The notes: generated by a model not told the origin, from the sequence alone. 64,000 nt of DNA from Streptomyces pseudovenezuelae (GCF_001513955.1 NZ_KQ948147.1:134532-198531); one strand, 5' to 3'. Shown: positions 34,790 through 43,686, counted from the first letter of the stretch. Numbers and translations: made by a program.

Positions 34790-35983
34790 ATGTCCAAGCG
34801 TGTTGTGCTGGCCTACTCCGGCGGCGTGGACACCACCGCCTGCATTCCCTACCTGCGCCACGAGATGGGCGTCGACTTCATCGTGGCGATGGCCGCGGAC
34901 CTCGGGCAGGGCGACGAACTGGCGCCGATCCGGGAGAAGGCCCTGGTGGCGGGCGCCGACGTCTCGATCGTCGTCGACGCCAAGGAGCGTTTCGTCAGCG
35001 AGTTCGGCTTCCCCGCGATCCGGGCGAACGCCCTGTACGACGGGCAGTACCCGCTCTCTTCGGCGCTCGGCCGCCCGCTGATCGGTGAACTCCTCGTGGA
35101 GACGGCCCACGAGTACGGCTGCGACGCCGTCGCGCACGGCTGCACCGGCAAGGGCAACGACCAGGTCAGGCTCGACCTGACGGTGGGTCTCCTGGACTCC
35201 GGGCTGGAGATCCTCGCACCGGCCCGGGTATGGCCCTTCAGCCGTGCGGACACCATCGCTTACTCGGAGAAGCACGGCATCAAGCCGCACGTCTCCAAGG
35301 AGAAGCCCTGGGCCATCGACCTGAACATCCTCGGCCGCAATGTCGAGGCTGGCCTGATCGAGGACCTGACCTGGGAGCCGACCGAGGAGGTCTGGTCCCT
35401 GACGACGGCTCCCGAGGCGGCCCCCGACACCGCGGGCTACGTCACCATCGGCTTCGAGTGCGGCATCCCCGTCGCGCTCGACGGTGAACACCTCGCACCG
35501 CTGGAGGTCCTCGGCCGGCTCAACGGATTCGGCGGCCGGCACGCCGTGGGGCGGATCGACATGCTGGAGAACCGCGTGGTGGGCGTGAAGTCACGGGAAC
35601 TGTACGAGGCCCCGGGCATGCTGCTGCTCATCCGGGCCCACCAGGAGCTGGAGAACCTCACCCTGCCGGTGGACGTGCTCAACCAGAAGCGCCAGCTGGA
35701 GGCGGTGTACAGCAAGACCGTCTACGACGGCCTGTGGCACGGCCCGCTGCGCGCCGCCCTGGACGCCTTCGTCGGCTCGACCCAGCAGACCGTCACCGGC
35801 GAGATCACCCTGAAGCTCTACAAGGGGGGCGTGTCCGTCGCCGCGCGATCGGCCGAACGCTCCATGTACCGGCACGAGTTGGTCACGTACGGCAATGACT
35901 GCACGTTCGACCAGAGCAGCGCGGAAGGGTTCATCGACATCTTCAGCCTGCCCAGCCGGGTGTGGAACAAAGTGAACGGCTGA
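34790..35983 (+). CDS. argG: Argininosuccinate synthase
   Basis: 397 residues. It joins citrulline and aspartate with ATP to argininosuccinate. The ATP loop VLAYSGGVDTTACI and the GCTGKGNDQVR, KEKPWAIDLNILGRN and HELVTYGNDCTF motifs are typical. The residues around the P-loop differ slightly from the usual SGGLDTS. GGAG lies six bases before the ATG. It follows argH by ten bases. The gene order argH-argG within a beta-lactam island, with oat at the other end, suggests a dedicated arginine branch. Confidence 0.95.
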   Translation: MSKRVVLAYSGGVDTTACIPYLRHEMGVDFIVAMAADLGQGDELAPIREKALVAGADVSIVVDAKERFVSEFGFPAIRANALYDGQYPLSSALGRPLIGELLVETAHEYGCDAVAHGCTGKGNDQVRLDLTVGLLDSGLEILAPARVWPFSRADTIAYSEKHGIKPHVSKEKPWAIDLNILGRNVEAGLIEDLTWEPTEEVWSLTTAPEAAPDTAGYVTIGFECGIPVALDGEHLAPLEVLGRLNGFGGRHAVGRIDMLENRVVGVKSRELYEAPGMLLLIRAHQELENLTLPVDVLNQKRQLEAVYSKTVYDGLWHGPLRAALDAFVGSTQQTVTGEITLKLYKGGVSVAARSAERSMYRHELVTYGNDCTFDQSSAEGFIDIFSLPSRVWNKVNG

Positions 35984-35987
35984 CATC

Positions 35988-37166
35988 GTGGCTTCACTCT
36001 CTATGCTGCCCCAGGACCGGAAGAGCGGCGCGTTCCGAGCCGCGGTGGGGCCCATCGTCATCATCGGTGTTTTCGGAATGACGCTGGGCATCACCTACCC
36101 CCTGCTGTCCCGCATGCTGGAAGAGCGGGGCACGTCGGGCACCGTGATCGGGCTGAACGGCGCTATGACCCCGCTGGGCATGGTCCTGACCGCCGCGTTG
36201 ATCCCCGTGCTGGTACGCCGGCTGGGGGCCTGGTGGCTGATGGTGGCCGCGGCGGTGGGCAGCTCGCTGATCCTGGGCCTGTTCGCCGTGACGGACAACC
36301 TGGCGCTGTGGTTCATCCTCCGTGCGGTACTGGGCAGTTGCGCGGTGGCCATGTTCATCCTGAGCGAGACATGGATCAGCGAGAACGCCGATGTCACCCA
36401 TCGGGGCCGGCTGCTCACCGTGTACACCTCGGTGCTCGCCCTGGGGTTCTGCGTCGGCCCGGCGATCCTCAGCATCTCGGACAACTCCGAGGTGCTGGCC
36501 CTCACCGTGGCGGTGGTCGCCCCGCTGCTCGCACTGTGGCCGCTGTGGTCGGAGAAGGCCCGGGTGCCGGAGATGGGCGCCTCGGGCCGGGTGCCGGTGG
36601 GATCGTTGACGCGGCAGCTGTCGGTACTGCTGGTGGCGGTGTTGGCGATCTCCGTCTTCGACGCCGTCACGCTCCAGTTCCTGCCCTTGTACGCGGACGC
36701 GGCCGGCCTCGCGGGCGGACAGGGGGAGCTGGCCCTCACGGTGCTGCTCGTCGGCCAGATGACCCTGCAGTTCCCGCTGGGCTGGCTGGCCGACCGCCTT
36801 GGCGGGCGCACCGCGCTGCTGCTCTCCCTCACGGTGGGCACGGCGGGCGCGCTGCTGCTGCCCGCGGCCATGGGCTGGGGGGTCTGGCTGTGGCCGATGG
36901 TGGCCGTGTGGGGCGGTATCGCCTTCTCGGGCTACCCCCTGGTGCTGAGCATTCTGGGCGCCAACCTCGACGGGGAGAGTCTGCTGCTCGGCAACACGGC
37001 GTTCGCCATCGTCTGGGGCATCGGCGGCATCCTCGGCCCCCCGTACGCGGGTGCGGCCATGGACGTGTGGGGCGCCGACGGCATGCCCTGGTCGTTGGCG
37101 GCGCTGTGGGTCCTCGCCGTGATCACCACGGTGGCCGCCTTCCTGCGGCGGTCCGGGATGCGCTGA
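35988..37166 (+). CDS. MFS exporter, last gene of the long operon
   Basis: 392 residues with about 12 hydrophobic segments. MFS loop motifs WLADRLGGRTALLLSL and LVRRLGAWWLMVAAA are visible. The GTG start lies four bases after argG. This is the YcaD/DHA-like drug-efflux type by general look. It probably exports the product of the NRPS/carbapenem operon, as the transporter at 13176 would for the clavam arm. A 13-bp inverted repeat begins at its stop codon. Confidence 0.88.
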   Translation: MASLSMLPQDRKSGAFRAAVGPIVIIGVFGMTLGITYPLLSRMLEERGTSGTVIGLNGAMTPLGMVLTAALIPVLVRRLGAWWLMVAAAVGSSLILGLFAVTDNLALWFILRAVLGSCAVAMFILSETWISENADVTHRGRLLTVYTSVLALGFCVGPAILSISDNSEVLALTVAVVAPLLALWPLWSEKARVPEMGASGRVPVGSLTRQLSVLLVAVLAISVFDAVTLQFLPLYADAAGLAGGQGELALTVLLVGQMTLQFPLGWLADRLGGRTALLLSLTVGTAGALLLPAAMGWGVWLWPMVAVWGGIAFSGYPLVLSILGANLDGESLLLGNTAFAIVWGIGGILGPPYAGAAMDVWGADGMPWSLAALWVLAVITTVAAFLRRSGMR

Positions 37167-37229
37167 GCGCCGGGTGGGTGAGGGCGCGTCCTCGGGGGCG
37201 GCCGCTCGGCGTGTCGCCGGCGCTCAGCG
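37161..37229. terminator. Long perfect inverted repeat at the end of the operon
   Basis: CGCTGAGCGCCGG (37161-37173) and its exact complement CCGGCGCTCAGCG (37217-37229) can pair across a GC-rich 43-base loop. The left arm includes the stop codon of the MFS gene. There is no T tract, but GC-rich stems often end transcription in streptomycetes. It separates the convergent MFS and antiporter genes. Confidence 0.5.
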
Positions 37230-37569
37230 GCCGGTCGCAGGCCTGCGCGAAGTTCCGGACGTGACCTCGGGCGAAGGGCACCCGAGAGGCCGGCTGCGCG
37301 AGCGAGGCCCCCGCTGCCGACGTCGGGCCCCAACAGCTCTCCGAACGCCGCCGGAGCACCTGCGGCCGGTCTGCACCACCACCATCGCCCCGTGGCTCTG
37401 GACGTCCACGGGATGTCGGTTCGGGCACCCGTCGGTGACGGGGGCGCCGTCGCGCTGATCCTGCCGGAGCTGTCGCGACCGGAGTCGGCCCTGCTCATCG
37501 CCATGGGGTCATGGTGATGAGCAGGGCCAGACACATTGTCGAGAAACCTCCGACCGGGATGTCGTGCCG
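37230..37569. other. Gene-free stretch between convergent genes
   Basis: No credible coding region, repeat or operator was recognised. The open frames here show no family motifs and poor start sites. Confidence 0.45.
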
Positions 37570-38919
37570 TCAACTGTGCTGCTCGTCACGGCATTTACGC
37601 GGACGAGGCATCGTCTCGGGCGGCACCGGGAGCCGATTCGACGACGGGCCGAGGGGCGCCCCGGACACATCCGTTTTCGGGGTCATGCCCAGCAGACGCA
37701 GCACCGGGCCTGCCGCGGCCGTCGTCACCAGCGCCATGACCACCATCAGGCTGAAGAGATCGGTGTCGATCACGCCCAGGTCACGTCCGATGGTGAGAAC
37801 GACGATCTCGGTGAGCCCGCGCGTGTTCATGAGCGTGCCGAACGCGCCCGCCTCGCGCCAACTCATCCCCCACATGCGGGCAGGCAGCACCGTGCCCGCC
37901 AACTTGCCGACCGTGGCCACGACGATGATGGCGAGCAGCAGGGGGACGCCCGCCCTCCCCACAGTCCCCACGTCGACGGAGAGGCCGGTCACGACGAAGT
38001 AGACCGGCAGCAACAGAGCCACGATCTTCTCCAGCGGCTCCGTCACGTCCTGCCGCAGCTCGGTGCGCCCATGCCTGGGCAGGGCGAGGCCGAACGCGAA
38101 CGCGCCGAAGATGGCGTGGATGCCGATCCAGGAGGTCACCCATGAGGAGACCAGGGCCCCGGCCACGACCACCGGCAGCAGCAGGCGGCTTCCCGACCGG
38201 CTCCCGGGCAGCGAGAGCACGTGGAGCAGGACAGGGCGCGCCACCGCGTACATGACCAGGCCGTAGGCCGCGGTGAGGGCGAGCACGGTGGCGAATCCGC
38301 CGGCCCCCTGGGCCGCGGTCATCGCCGCTACCAGGACCAGCACGCACCAGGCCGCGACGTCGCCGACCGCGGCGCAGGCCATGGCCAGGATGCCGACCTG
38401 GGTGTCGGTCAGGCCGCTGTCACGCAGGACGCGAGCCAAGACGGGGAACGCGGTGATCGCGAGCGCGGTGGCGAGGAACATCGCGAACTCGCCCTCACCC
38501 ACTCCTTTCGGCGCGTGTCGGCCGTACAGCGCCGTCGCCGCGAGCAGGCCGAGAGCGAAGGGAACGGCGATGTTCAGCGCGGCGATCCCGCCCACCCCCC
38601 GGCCGCGACCCCGCAGCCGCCTGAGATCCAGCTCCCAGCCCGCCAGGAACATGAAGACGACGAGGCCGATCTGGGCGAGCGCGGAGAGCGCGGGCCGGGC
38701 CTCGGCGGGCATGATCCGCTGGGGCAGGTCGCCGGGGAACAGGCCGAGCAGGCTCGGCCCCAGCATCAGGCCGATCGCCATCTCCAGGACGACGGCGGGC
38801 TGGCGCAGTCGGGTCGCCAGGCGGGCGCCCAACGCCCCGGCGAGCAGGACGATGGCGACGTCGCCGAGGACGACGGCGTCCAGCGGCGGCGCGGTGACTG
38901 AGGGCATGGTCGGTCTCAT
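37570..38919 (-). CDS. CPA2-type Na+(K+)/H+ antiporter
   Basis: 449 residues with 11-12 hydrophobic segments. Seen: FMFLAGWELDLRRLRGRG, LATALAITAFPVLARVLRDSGL, ACAAVGDVAAW (the paired-acid region of the family) and FGTLMNTRGLTEIVVLTIG. It exchanges protons for monovalent cations. The hydrophilic C-terminal tail of about 45 residues has no TrkA domain. The start ATG at 38919 follows GAAGAAGAG. Similar antiporters occur in several antibiotic clusters; here it sits between the main operon and the halogenase/ketosynthase pair and may or may not belong to the island. Confidence 0.88.
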   Translation of the reverse strand: MRPTMPSVTAPPLDAVVLGDVAIVLLAGALGARLATRLRQPAVVLEMAIGLMLGPSLLGLFPGDLPQRIMPAEARPALSALAQIGLVVFMFLAGWELDLRRLRGRGRGVGGIAALNIAVPFALGLLAATALYGRHAPKGVGEGEFAMFLATALAITAFPVLARVLRDSGLTDTQVGILAMACAAVGDVAAWCVLVLVAAMTAAQGAGGFATVLALTAAYGLVMYAVARPVLLHVLSLPGSRSGSRLLLPVVVAGALVSSWVTSWIGIHAIFGAFAFGLALPRHGRTELRQDVTEPLEKIVALLLPVYFVVTGLSVDVGTVGRAGVPLLLAIIVVATVGKLAGTVLPARMWGMSWREAGAFGTLMNTRGLTEIVVLTIGRDLGVIDTDLFSLMVVMALVTTAAAGPVLRLLGMTPKTDVSGAPLGPSSNRLPVPPETMPRPRKCRDEQHS

Positions 38920-39091
38920 CTCTTCTTCGCCGGGCGGGAGGGGCGCTGCGCGTCCGCGTTCCCGCCCATCGCCGCGACGCGGACGCCCCGTACCGTGACG
39001 GCTGTCCGATGGGCGAGGCCACGCCGGGGCGGCGAGCGCGACGGACCGGAGCCGGGCGCGCAGGCCGCCTCCTCGCGGAGCTGATCATGCG

Positions 39092-40507
39092 TCAGGCGGA
39101 GCCAGTCACCCGAGACAGTCCGAGCCGGGGCTCCGTGACCACTTGCAGACCGAGCAACGGGTCGTCGCCCTGCGGCCCTTGGCGCAGCGTGCCGAACGCC
39201 GGCTCGCTGCTGCCCACGGCCGCCTCGACCCGTCGGGCCTCCCGCGTAAGGCGCCCCGACGCCACCCGGGTGGTCGTCTCGGTCACCTCGCGGATGTCGG
39301 AGAGCCCGGCGATGATTTCGCCGAACGCGGCCGTGTCGCGCTCGCCCCGCTCGGTGCCCGCTTCGTCCTTGACCAGCCGGTCGGCGGTCCAGAAGAAGTC
39401 GTCCTTGCCGTTGTAGTTCTCGTACATGCTGCTGACGAGGGCGAGCGCCCGGGTGTACGCGCGGCGGTAGGCGTGCTCGAAGAAGCGCAGGCCGTCCGCC
39501 TCTGATACCTGCCCGTCGCGCATCGCGACGAGCGACGCGGCTCCCACCAGCCCGCCGTACAGGGCGAGATGGACTCCCGTGGACAACAGGGGGTCCAGAA
39601 AGCAGGCAGCGTCGCCGATCATCATGTAGCCCGGTCCGGCGAAGCGGTCGGCGACGTACGAGTAGTCGGTTTCCACCCGTGCCGGCGCCACGCACGTCGC
39701 GTCGGCGACGAGATCGCTGACGATCGGAGAGTCTGCGATCAGCTCGCGGTAGAGCGTGTTGAGGTCCGTGTGGGCGCGCCGGTCCCGGGCGAAGGTGTCC
39801 TTGTGGGTGACGAGGCCGATGCTCGTGCGCCCGCCGTCCAGCGGGATCACCCAGTACCAGCCCTTGGGCGAGGAGATGACGTTGACTCCGCCCTCGGGGC
39901 TGTCGGGCAGCAGCCGCGCGTCGTTCCAGTAGCTCCAGATCGCCACGTTGCGGAAGAACTGATGCTGTTGGCGGTTGCGGAAGTGCTGGGTGCTGAGCAG
40001 GCCCGCCCGTCCGGAGGCGTCGATGAGGTAGTCGAAGCCCTCGACGGTGAGAGTGGTGCCCTCCTCGTTCACGCAGTGCACCGCGGTGGGCCGGCCGTCG
40101 GTGTCGAAGGTGACCGACTTCGCCGCGATGCCGTGCTGGACCTCGACGCCCTTCTTACGGGCGTTGTCGAGCAGCAGCGCGTCGAAGGCGGCCCGGTCCA
40201 CCTGCCAGGTGCGCATCTCGTCACCGAACTGCTCGCTCCAGTCGATGACCCAGCTGTCATCACCCCAGCGGAACGCGCCGCCGCGTTTGACCTGGAATCC
40301 GCCGGCGTCCAACTGGTCGGCAACTCCTACGAGTTGTAGTACCCGCCGGGTGGAGGGGGTGAGGGATTCGCCGATGTGGTAACGGGGGAAGTGCCGGCTC
40401 TCCAGGAGCCGTACGTCGAAGCCCTCCTGGGCGAGGAGCGTCGCCGTGACGGACCCGGCCGGTCCGCCGCCGACCACGAGTACACGGTGAGGCGCAGTCA
40501 CGGTCAC
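39092..40507 (-). CDS. Flavin-dependent halogenase-like monooxygenase
   Basis: 471 residues. GGGPAGSVTATLLAQEG is the FAD-binding GxGxxG; HYHIGESLTPS-like RYHIGESLTPS and KRGGAFRWGDD follow; SPKGWYWVIPL contains the GWxWxIP motif that separates flavin halogenases from hydroxylases; FAGPGYMMIGDAACFLDPL is the second FAD motif. A Lys precedes GGAFRW, in line with carrier-bound or phenolic substrate halogenases. The GTG start at 40507 overlaps the ketosynthase stop (GTGA), so both proteins are made together. No nearby flavin reductase is seen. The substrate is unknown, and a non-halogenating oxygenase cannot be excluded. Confidence 0.8.
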   Translation of the reverse strand: MTVTAPHRVLVVGGGPAGSVTATLLAQEGFDVRLLESRHFPRYHIGESLTPSTRRVLQLVGVADQLDAGGFQVKRGGAFRWGDDSWVIDWSEQFGDEMRTWQVDRAAFDALLLDNARKKGVEVQHGIAAKSVTFDTDGRPTAVHCVNEEGTTLTVEGFDYLIDASGRAGLLSTQHFRNRQQHQFFRNVAIWSYWNDARLLPDSPEGGVNVISSPKGWYWVIPLDGGRTSIGLVTHKDTFARDRRAHTDLNTLYRELIADSPIVSDLVADATCVAPARVETDYSYVADRFAGPGYMMIGDAACFLDPLLSTGVHLALYGGLVGAASLVAMRDGQVSEADGLRFFEHAYRRAYTRALALVSSMYENYNGKDDFFWTADRLVKDEAGTERGERDTAAFGEIIAGLSDIREVTETTTRVASGRLTREARRVEAAVGSSEPAFGTLRQGPQGDDPLLGLQVVTEPRLGLSRVTGSA

Positions 40508-41760
40508 GCTCCCCGGAAGACGAGGGCCGAGTTGTTGCCGCCCATGCCCACGCTGGTGGAGATGGCCACGTCGACGGGCGCGCTGATGCCCGTACCGATG
40601 ACGTGGTTGAGCTCGCAGTCGGCGCTCGGCACGCGCAGACCCCAGGTGGGCGGCACCTCGTCGCGGTGCGAGGCGAGCAGGGCGACCATGGCCTCCAAGG
40701 CGCCCGACGCGCCGAGCATGTGGCCGGTGGCTCCCTTGATGCCGCTGACCCGCAGCTGGCCGGCGTGCTCGCCGAACACCTTGCGGATGGCGGTGACTTC
40801 GGCCGGGTCGTTGGACTTCGTCGCCGTGCCGTGCACGTTCACATAGCCGACCTCCTGTGCTGCCACACCGGCGTCGGTGAGGGCCTCGGTCAGGCACGCG
40901 GTCATGCCGGGGGCGTCGCTCGGCGGGATGTCGCTCATGTCGAAAGCGTCGCCGCGCAGCCCGTAGCCGAGCAACTCGCCGTAGATGCGGGCGCCTCGGG
41001 ACAGGGCGTGCTCACGCTCCTCAAGGACCAGGATGGCGGCGCCCTCACCGAGGACCGTGCCGTCGCGCTCCTCGTCGAAGGGCCGGCAGGCGCCCGCCTG
41101 TGAGCCGGTGTGGTTCTGCGCGAACCCGGAGACGATGATGTCGGTGACCGGCGACTCGGCGCCGCCCGCGAGCATCACCTCGGCGCGTCCGTGCCGGATC
41201 TTGTCGTAGGCGGCGATGATCGAGTCGGAGCCGGAGGCGGAGGCACCGGAGACGGTGACCAGAGGGCCGCACAGGCCATGGCGCACCGAGAGCAGGGATG
41301 TGCCGGCGTTGGGCAGACACATGTTGAACAGGCGGGGCGAGACGCCTCGCGTGCCCTTTTCCGCGAGGCGGACGAACTGGTCCTGGAGCGGCTCGGTGCT
41401 GGAGAACGCCATGCCGATGGCAGCGCCTATACGCTCGAAGCGCTGCTCGGACTTCTTCCGCGACACGATCTCATTGCGCGGCAGGTCGATTCCGGAATCG
41501 ATCAGAGCCGCATCGGACGCGGCGAGCGCGTACTGCTGAAAACGATCCAAAACGCGCAGATCGCGCGGGGATATCCCGTGCTCCGAAGGGTCGAAGCCGG
41601 TGACTTCGCCCGAGGTCTTGACCGGGTTGCGCGAGGTGTCGAAGCGCGTGGTTTCCTTGACGCCGCTGTGCCCTGCCATGAGATTTGCAAAGATTTCGTC
41701 GACCTGTTTGCCGACCGGAGTCACCGCACCGAGACCGGTCACTACTACGCGTCTGTCCAT
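40504..41760 (-). CDS. Ketosynthase-like protein with active-site Cys replaced by Ser
   Basis: 418 residues; FabF-type thiolase fold. The nucleophile region reads VTVSGASASGSDSI, so Ser174 stands where FabF has Cys (TACTSG/TACASG). Both active-site His motifs remain (VNVHGTATKSND, GATGHMLGASG). Such proteins cannot condense by the usual thiol route but may act as acyltransferases, decarboxylases or chain-length-type partners. No acyltransferase domain, chain-length factor or ACP is adjacent; the nearest carrier is at 28133. The start ATG follows GAGGGGA. An upstream in-frame ATG at 41808 is less likely. Confidence 0.85.
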   Translation of the reverse strand: MDRRVVVTGLGAVTPVGKQVDEIFANLMAGHSGVKETTRFDTSRNPVKTSGEVTGFDPSEHGISPRDLRVLDRFQQYALAASDAALIDSGIDLPRNEIVSRKKSEQRFERIGAAIGMAFSSTEPLQDQFVRLAEKGTRGVSPRLFNMCLPNAGTSLLSVRHGLCGPLVTVSGASASGSDSIIAAYDKIRHGRAEVMLAGGAESPVTDIIVSGFAQNHTGSQAGACRPFDEERDGTVLGEGAAILVLEEREHALSRGARIYGELLGYGLRGDAFDMSDIPPSDAPGMTACLTEALTDAGVAAQEVGYVNVHGTATKSNDPAEVTAIRKVFGEHAGQLRVSGIKGATGHMLGASGALEAMVALLASHRDEVPPTWGLRVPSADCELNHVIGTGISAPVDVAISTSVGMGGNNSALVFRGA

Positions 41761-42044
41761 GATGGATCCCCTCTTGTCGCAACCCCACGTCAGGGGGGTT
41801 GCCGCCATGTCGATGGCTGCGAAAAGACTGGATTTCTCCGGTGTTTCCCATGGTGGAGGATTTCTTTACGGCGCGCACCGGGATACCTGATCGTCACCGG
41901 CGGGGTTCAGGAGAAGGGCCGTAATGGGTAGGGCAATCCAAAATATGCAGCCACCCTGTGCCGCCTTCCTGGGCGGCGAGGTGACGAAATCACAGTCATC
42001 GGCTCCGTGCAAGGGTCATCCAGAATTCGAGATGTCAACTCCGC

Positions 42045-42060
42045 TAGGTATTCATACCTA
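42045..42060. promoter_or_regulatory. Palindrome related to the P1-P3 operator
   Basis: TAGGTATTCATACCTA is a near-perfect 16-bp palindrome with the layout GGTAN-NN-NTACC of the shared operator. Its centre is 28 bp upstream of the P3 operator centre. On the minus strand it lies before the ketosynthase, with TTGACA (42038-42033) close by. It may be a second, weaker binding site or serve the divergent genes. Confidence 0.5.
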
Positions 42061-42072
42061 CGTCAAATTACC

Positions 42073-42117
42073 TAGGTAGAATTACCGATGCGACCGCGTT
42101 CCGTCACCGACTAGAAC
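42073..42117 (+). promoter_or_regulatory. P3: operator plus -10 element ahead of the CarA-like paralogue
   Basis: TAGGTAGAATTACCGATG (42073-42090) differs from the P1/P2 operator at one base. It is followed after 21 bases by TAGAAC (42112-42117), the same -10 as in P1 and P2. The context before the operator, CCTAGG, is shared with P2. Transcription would start near 42124, about 140 bases before the chosen start codon. Confidence 0.75.
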
Positions 42118-42261
42118 TTCGTCGAAGCCCGTCGATGATGTCTCATGAGCGGAGTAGATGCGAATGCCTATGCCTGGCCATCCGAACGACCGGGCGCTTG
42201 CCGCAGCGGTCGCGCCGGCCTTCGGGCGGGGCGTTCCGGATGCGGTCCGCGGCGCGTGATC

Positions 42262-43686
42262 ATGACGTCTGTGAGCAAGTGGTGTGTGATCACCAACGCC
42301 GCCGTTCCTGCCCTGTCCTCCGCGGCCCACCACGCCGACCTCGGCGAGCTGCAGGTGTTCTGGCGCGGTCCGAGAGGCGCCCGGCTTCCGGACGAGGCGC
42401 CGTTCACCGTCGATGTGCGCACGCTCGTCGCGGTAGGCGGCACACCGGAGGACTCAGTGGACCGTTCCGTCCTCCAGGTCGCTGCCGACCGCGTCACGGT
42501 CCGCGTCTCGGCCCTCAACGAGGATCCGGTCTACTACGCGGCCGACCGGCTGCGCGGCACTTTTGCCTACTTCACGGACCTCTTTCTCGCCCCGCTCGTG
42601 CTGCCCGCGCTCGGCATGCCCGTCGAGCTGACCGGGGGAGGCCCCGGCCACGAACGCGGCACGCTCGTGCGCGGCGTCAACCGGCTGCGCCATGGCATCG
42701 TCGCCCGGACCCGGCGCAGCGCGGGCCACTGGCTGATGGACGCACGGGACGAGTACGACCGTCTCGGCGCGTTCCGGTCCCCGCACCGCGACGATCCGAT
42801 GGCCGCGGGCGAGGCACAATGCACCGCGCTCGCAGGGGAGATCGCTCGCATTGCGGCGGCAACCGCACCGTCGACCCGGTACGGCACGGTGCTCTCCGAT
42901 GACATCGACTCCGGCATGGTGACGTACTTGGCGGCAACGAGTGGCCTCGACGTCACCCCGTACAGTGTCGCCACTCCATGGGGCGACGAGCTCTCCGCCG
43001 CGGGTGACCTCTGCGCGGAGTTGGGCCTCGACCTCACCCCGGTGCATCTGACCGAGGACGAGATCGTCGCGTCCATCCCGGATGCCGTCCGATGGCTCGG
43101 CTTGACCGACCCGGACGTCGTCGAGGTCGCGCTGGCGAGGACGGCGGTGCAGCGTCTGGGTGCCGTCCCCGCCGAGCAGGTGCTGCTCACGGGCTTGGGC
43201 AGCGATCTGGTCAACGCCGGTCCGTACGAGTCCTCCAGTGGCCGCGATGAGCTGATCGACCAGGTCATCGGCGCCGTCGACCGCAGCCGGCGCAGCAACG
43301 AACTCTCCCACCGGATGCCGCTGGCCTACGGGGCAACGGTGCACCATCCCTTCTGGTCGTGGCCGGTCATCGAAGTCGCGCTGGAGACAGCCCCCGAGTG
43401 CAAGGTCCGGGACGCCATGGGGAAGTTCCACCTGCGGACGGCGATGGCGACACACGTCCCCGAACGGATCGCCTGGCGCAAGGAGACCGTCGTCCAGCAC
43501 GGCGACGGACTGCGGGACGGCGTACGGCGCCGCCTGGAGAAGGAGGCCCGTTCCGTGGACCCCGAGCAGGTCTACCTGGCCTGCTTCGCCGAGCTGTTCG
43601 ACCGTGCCGCCGACGGCGTGTTCGAACCCGGCGACCCGTGGCGCCTGTTGGACAGGGCCCTGTGCCGCGTCCGCACCACCCTCTGA
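42262..43686 (+). CDS. CarA-like paralogue with degenerate active site (probable pseudoenzyme)
   Basis: 474 residues, alignable along its whole length with the CarA at 31264 (opening VSKWCVITN versus LSKWCVVTN; HHPFWSWPVIEVALETAPEC). Three catalytic elements are changed: the ATP loop SGGIDS is SDDIDS (Asp213-Asp214), the catalytic Tyr of LTGYGSDL is Leu312, and the essential Lys of WRKKI is Glu408. The Glu of SNELS is kept. The frame is intact and codon use is normal, so it seems maintained by selection, perhaps as a binding partner or regulator of CarA. The start at 42262 was chosen by matching the other copy; an in-frame ATG at 42145 is possible. Confidence 0.85.
   Translation: MTSVSKWCVITNAAVPALSSAAHHADLGELQVFWRGPRGARLPDEAPFTVDVRTLVAVGGTPEDSVDRSVLQVAADRVTVRVSALNEDPVYYAADRLRGTFAYFTDLFLAPLVLPALGMPVELTGGGPGHERGTLVRGVNRLRHGIVARTRRSAGHWLMDARDEYDRLGAFRSPHRDDPMAAGEAQCTALAGEIARIAAATAPSTRYGTVLSDDIDSGMVTYLAATSGLDVTPYSVATPWGDELSAAGDLCAELGLDLTPVHLTEDEIVASIPDAVRWLGLTDPDVVEVALARTAVQRLGAVPAEQVLLTGLGSDLVNAGPYESSSGRDELIDQVIGAVDRSRRSNELSHRMPLAYGATVHHPFWSWPVIEVALETAPECKVRDAMGKFHLRTAMATHVPERIAWRKETVVQHGDGLRDGVRRRLEKEARSVDPEQVYLACFAELFDRAADGVFEPGDPWRLLDRALCRVRTTL

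Noticed and set aside
42145..42261. Upstream start for the CarA paralogue
   Set aside because: The extra 39 residues are Arg/Gly-rich with no counterpart in the intact copy, and no ribosome site precedes 42145; still possible given the P3 position.
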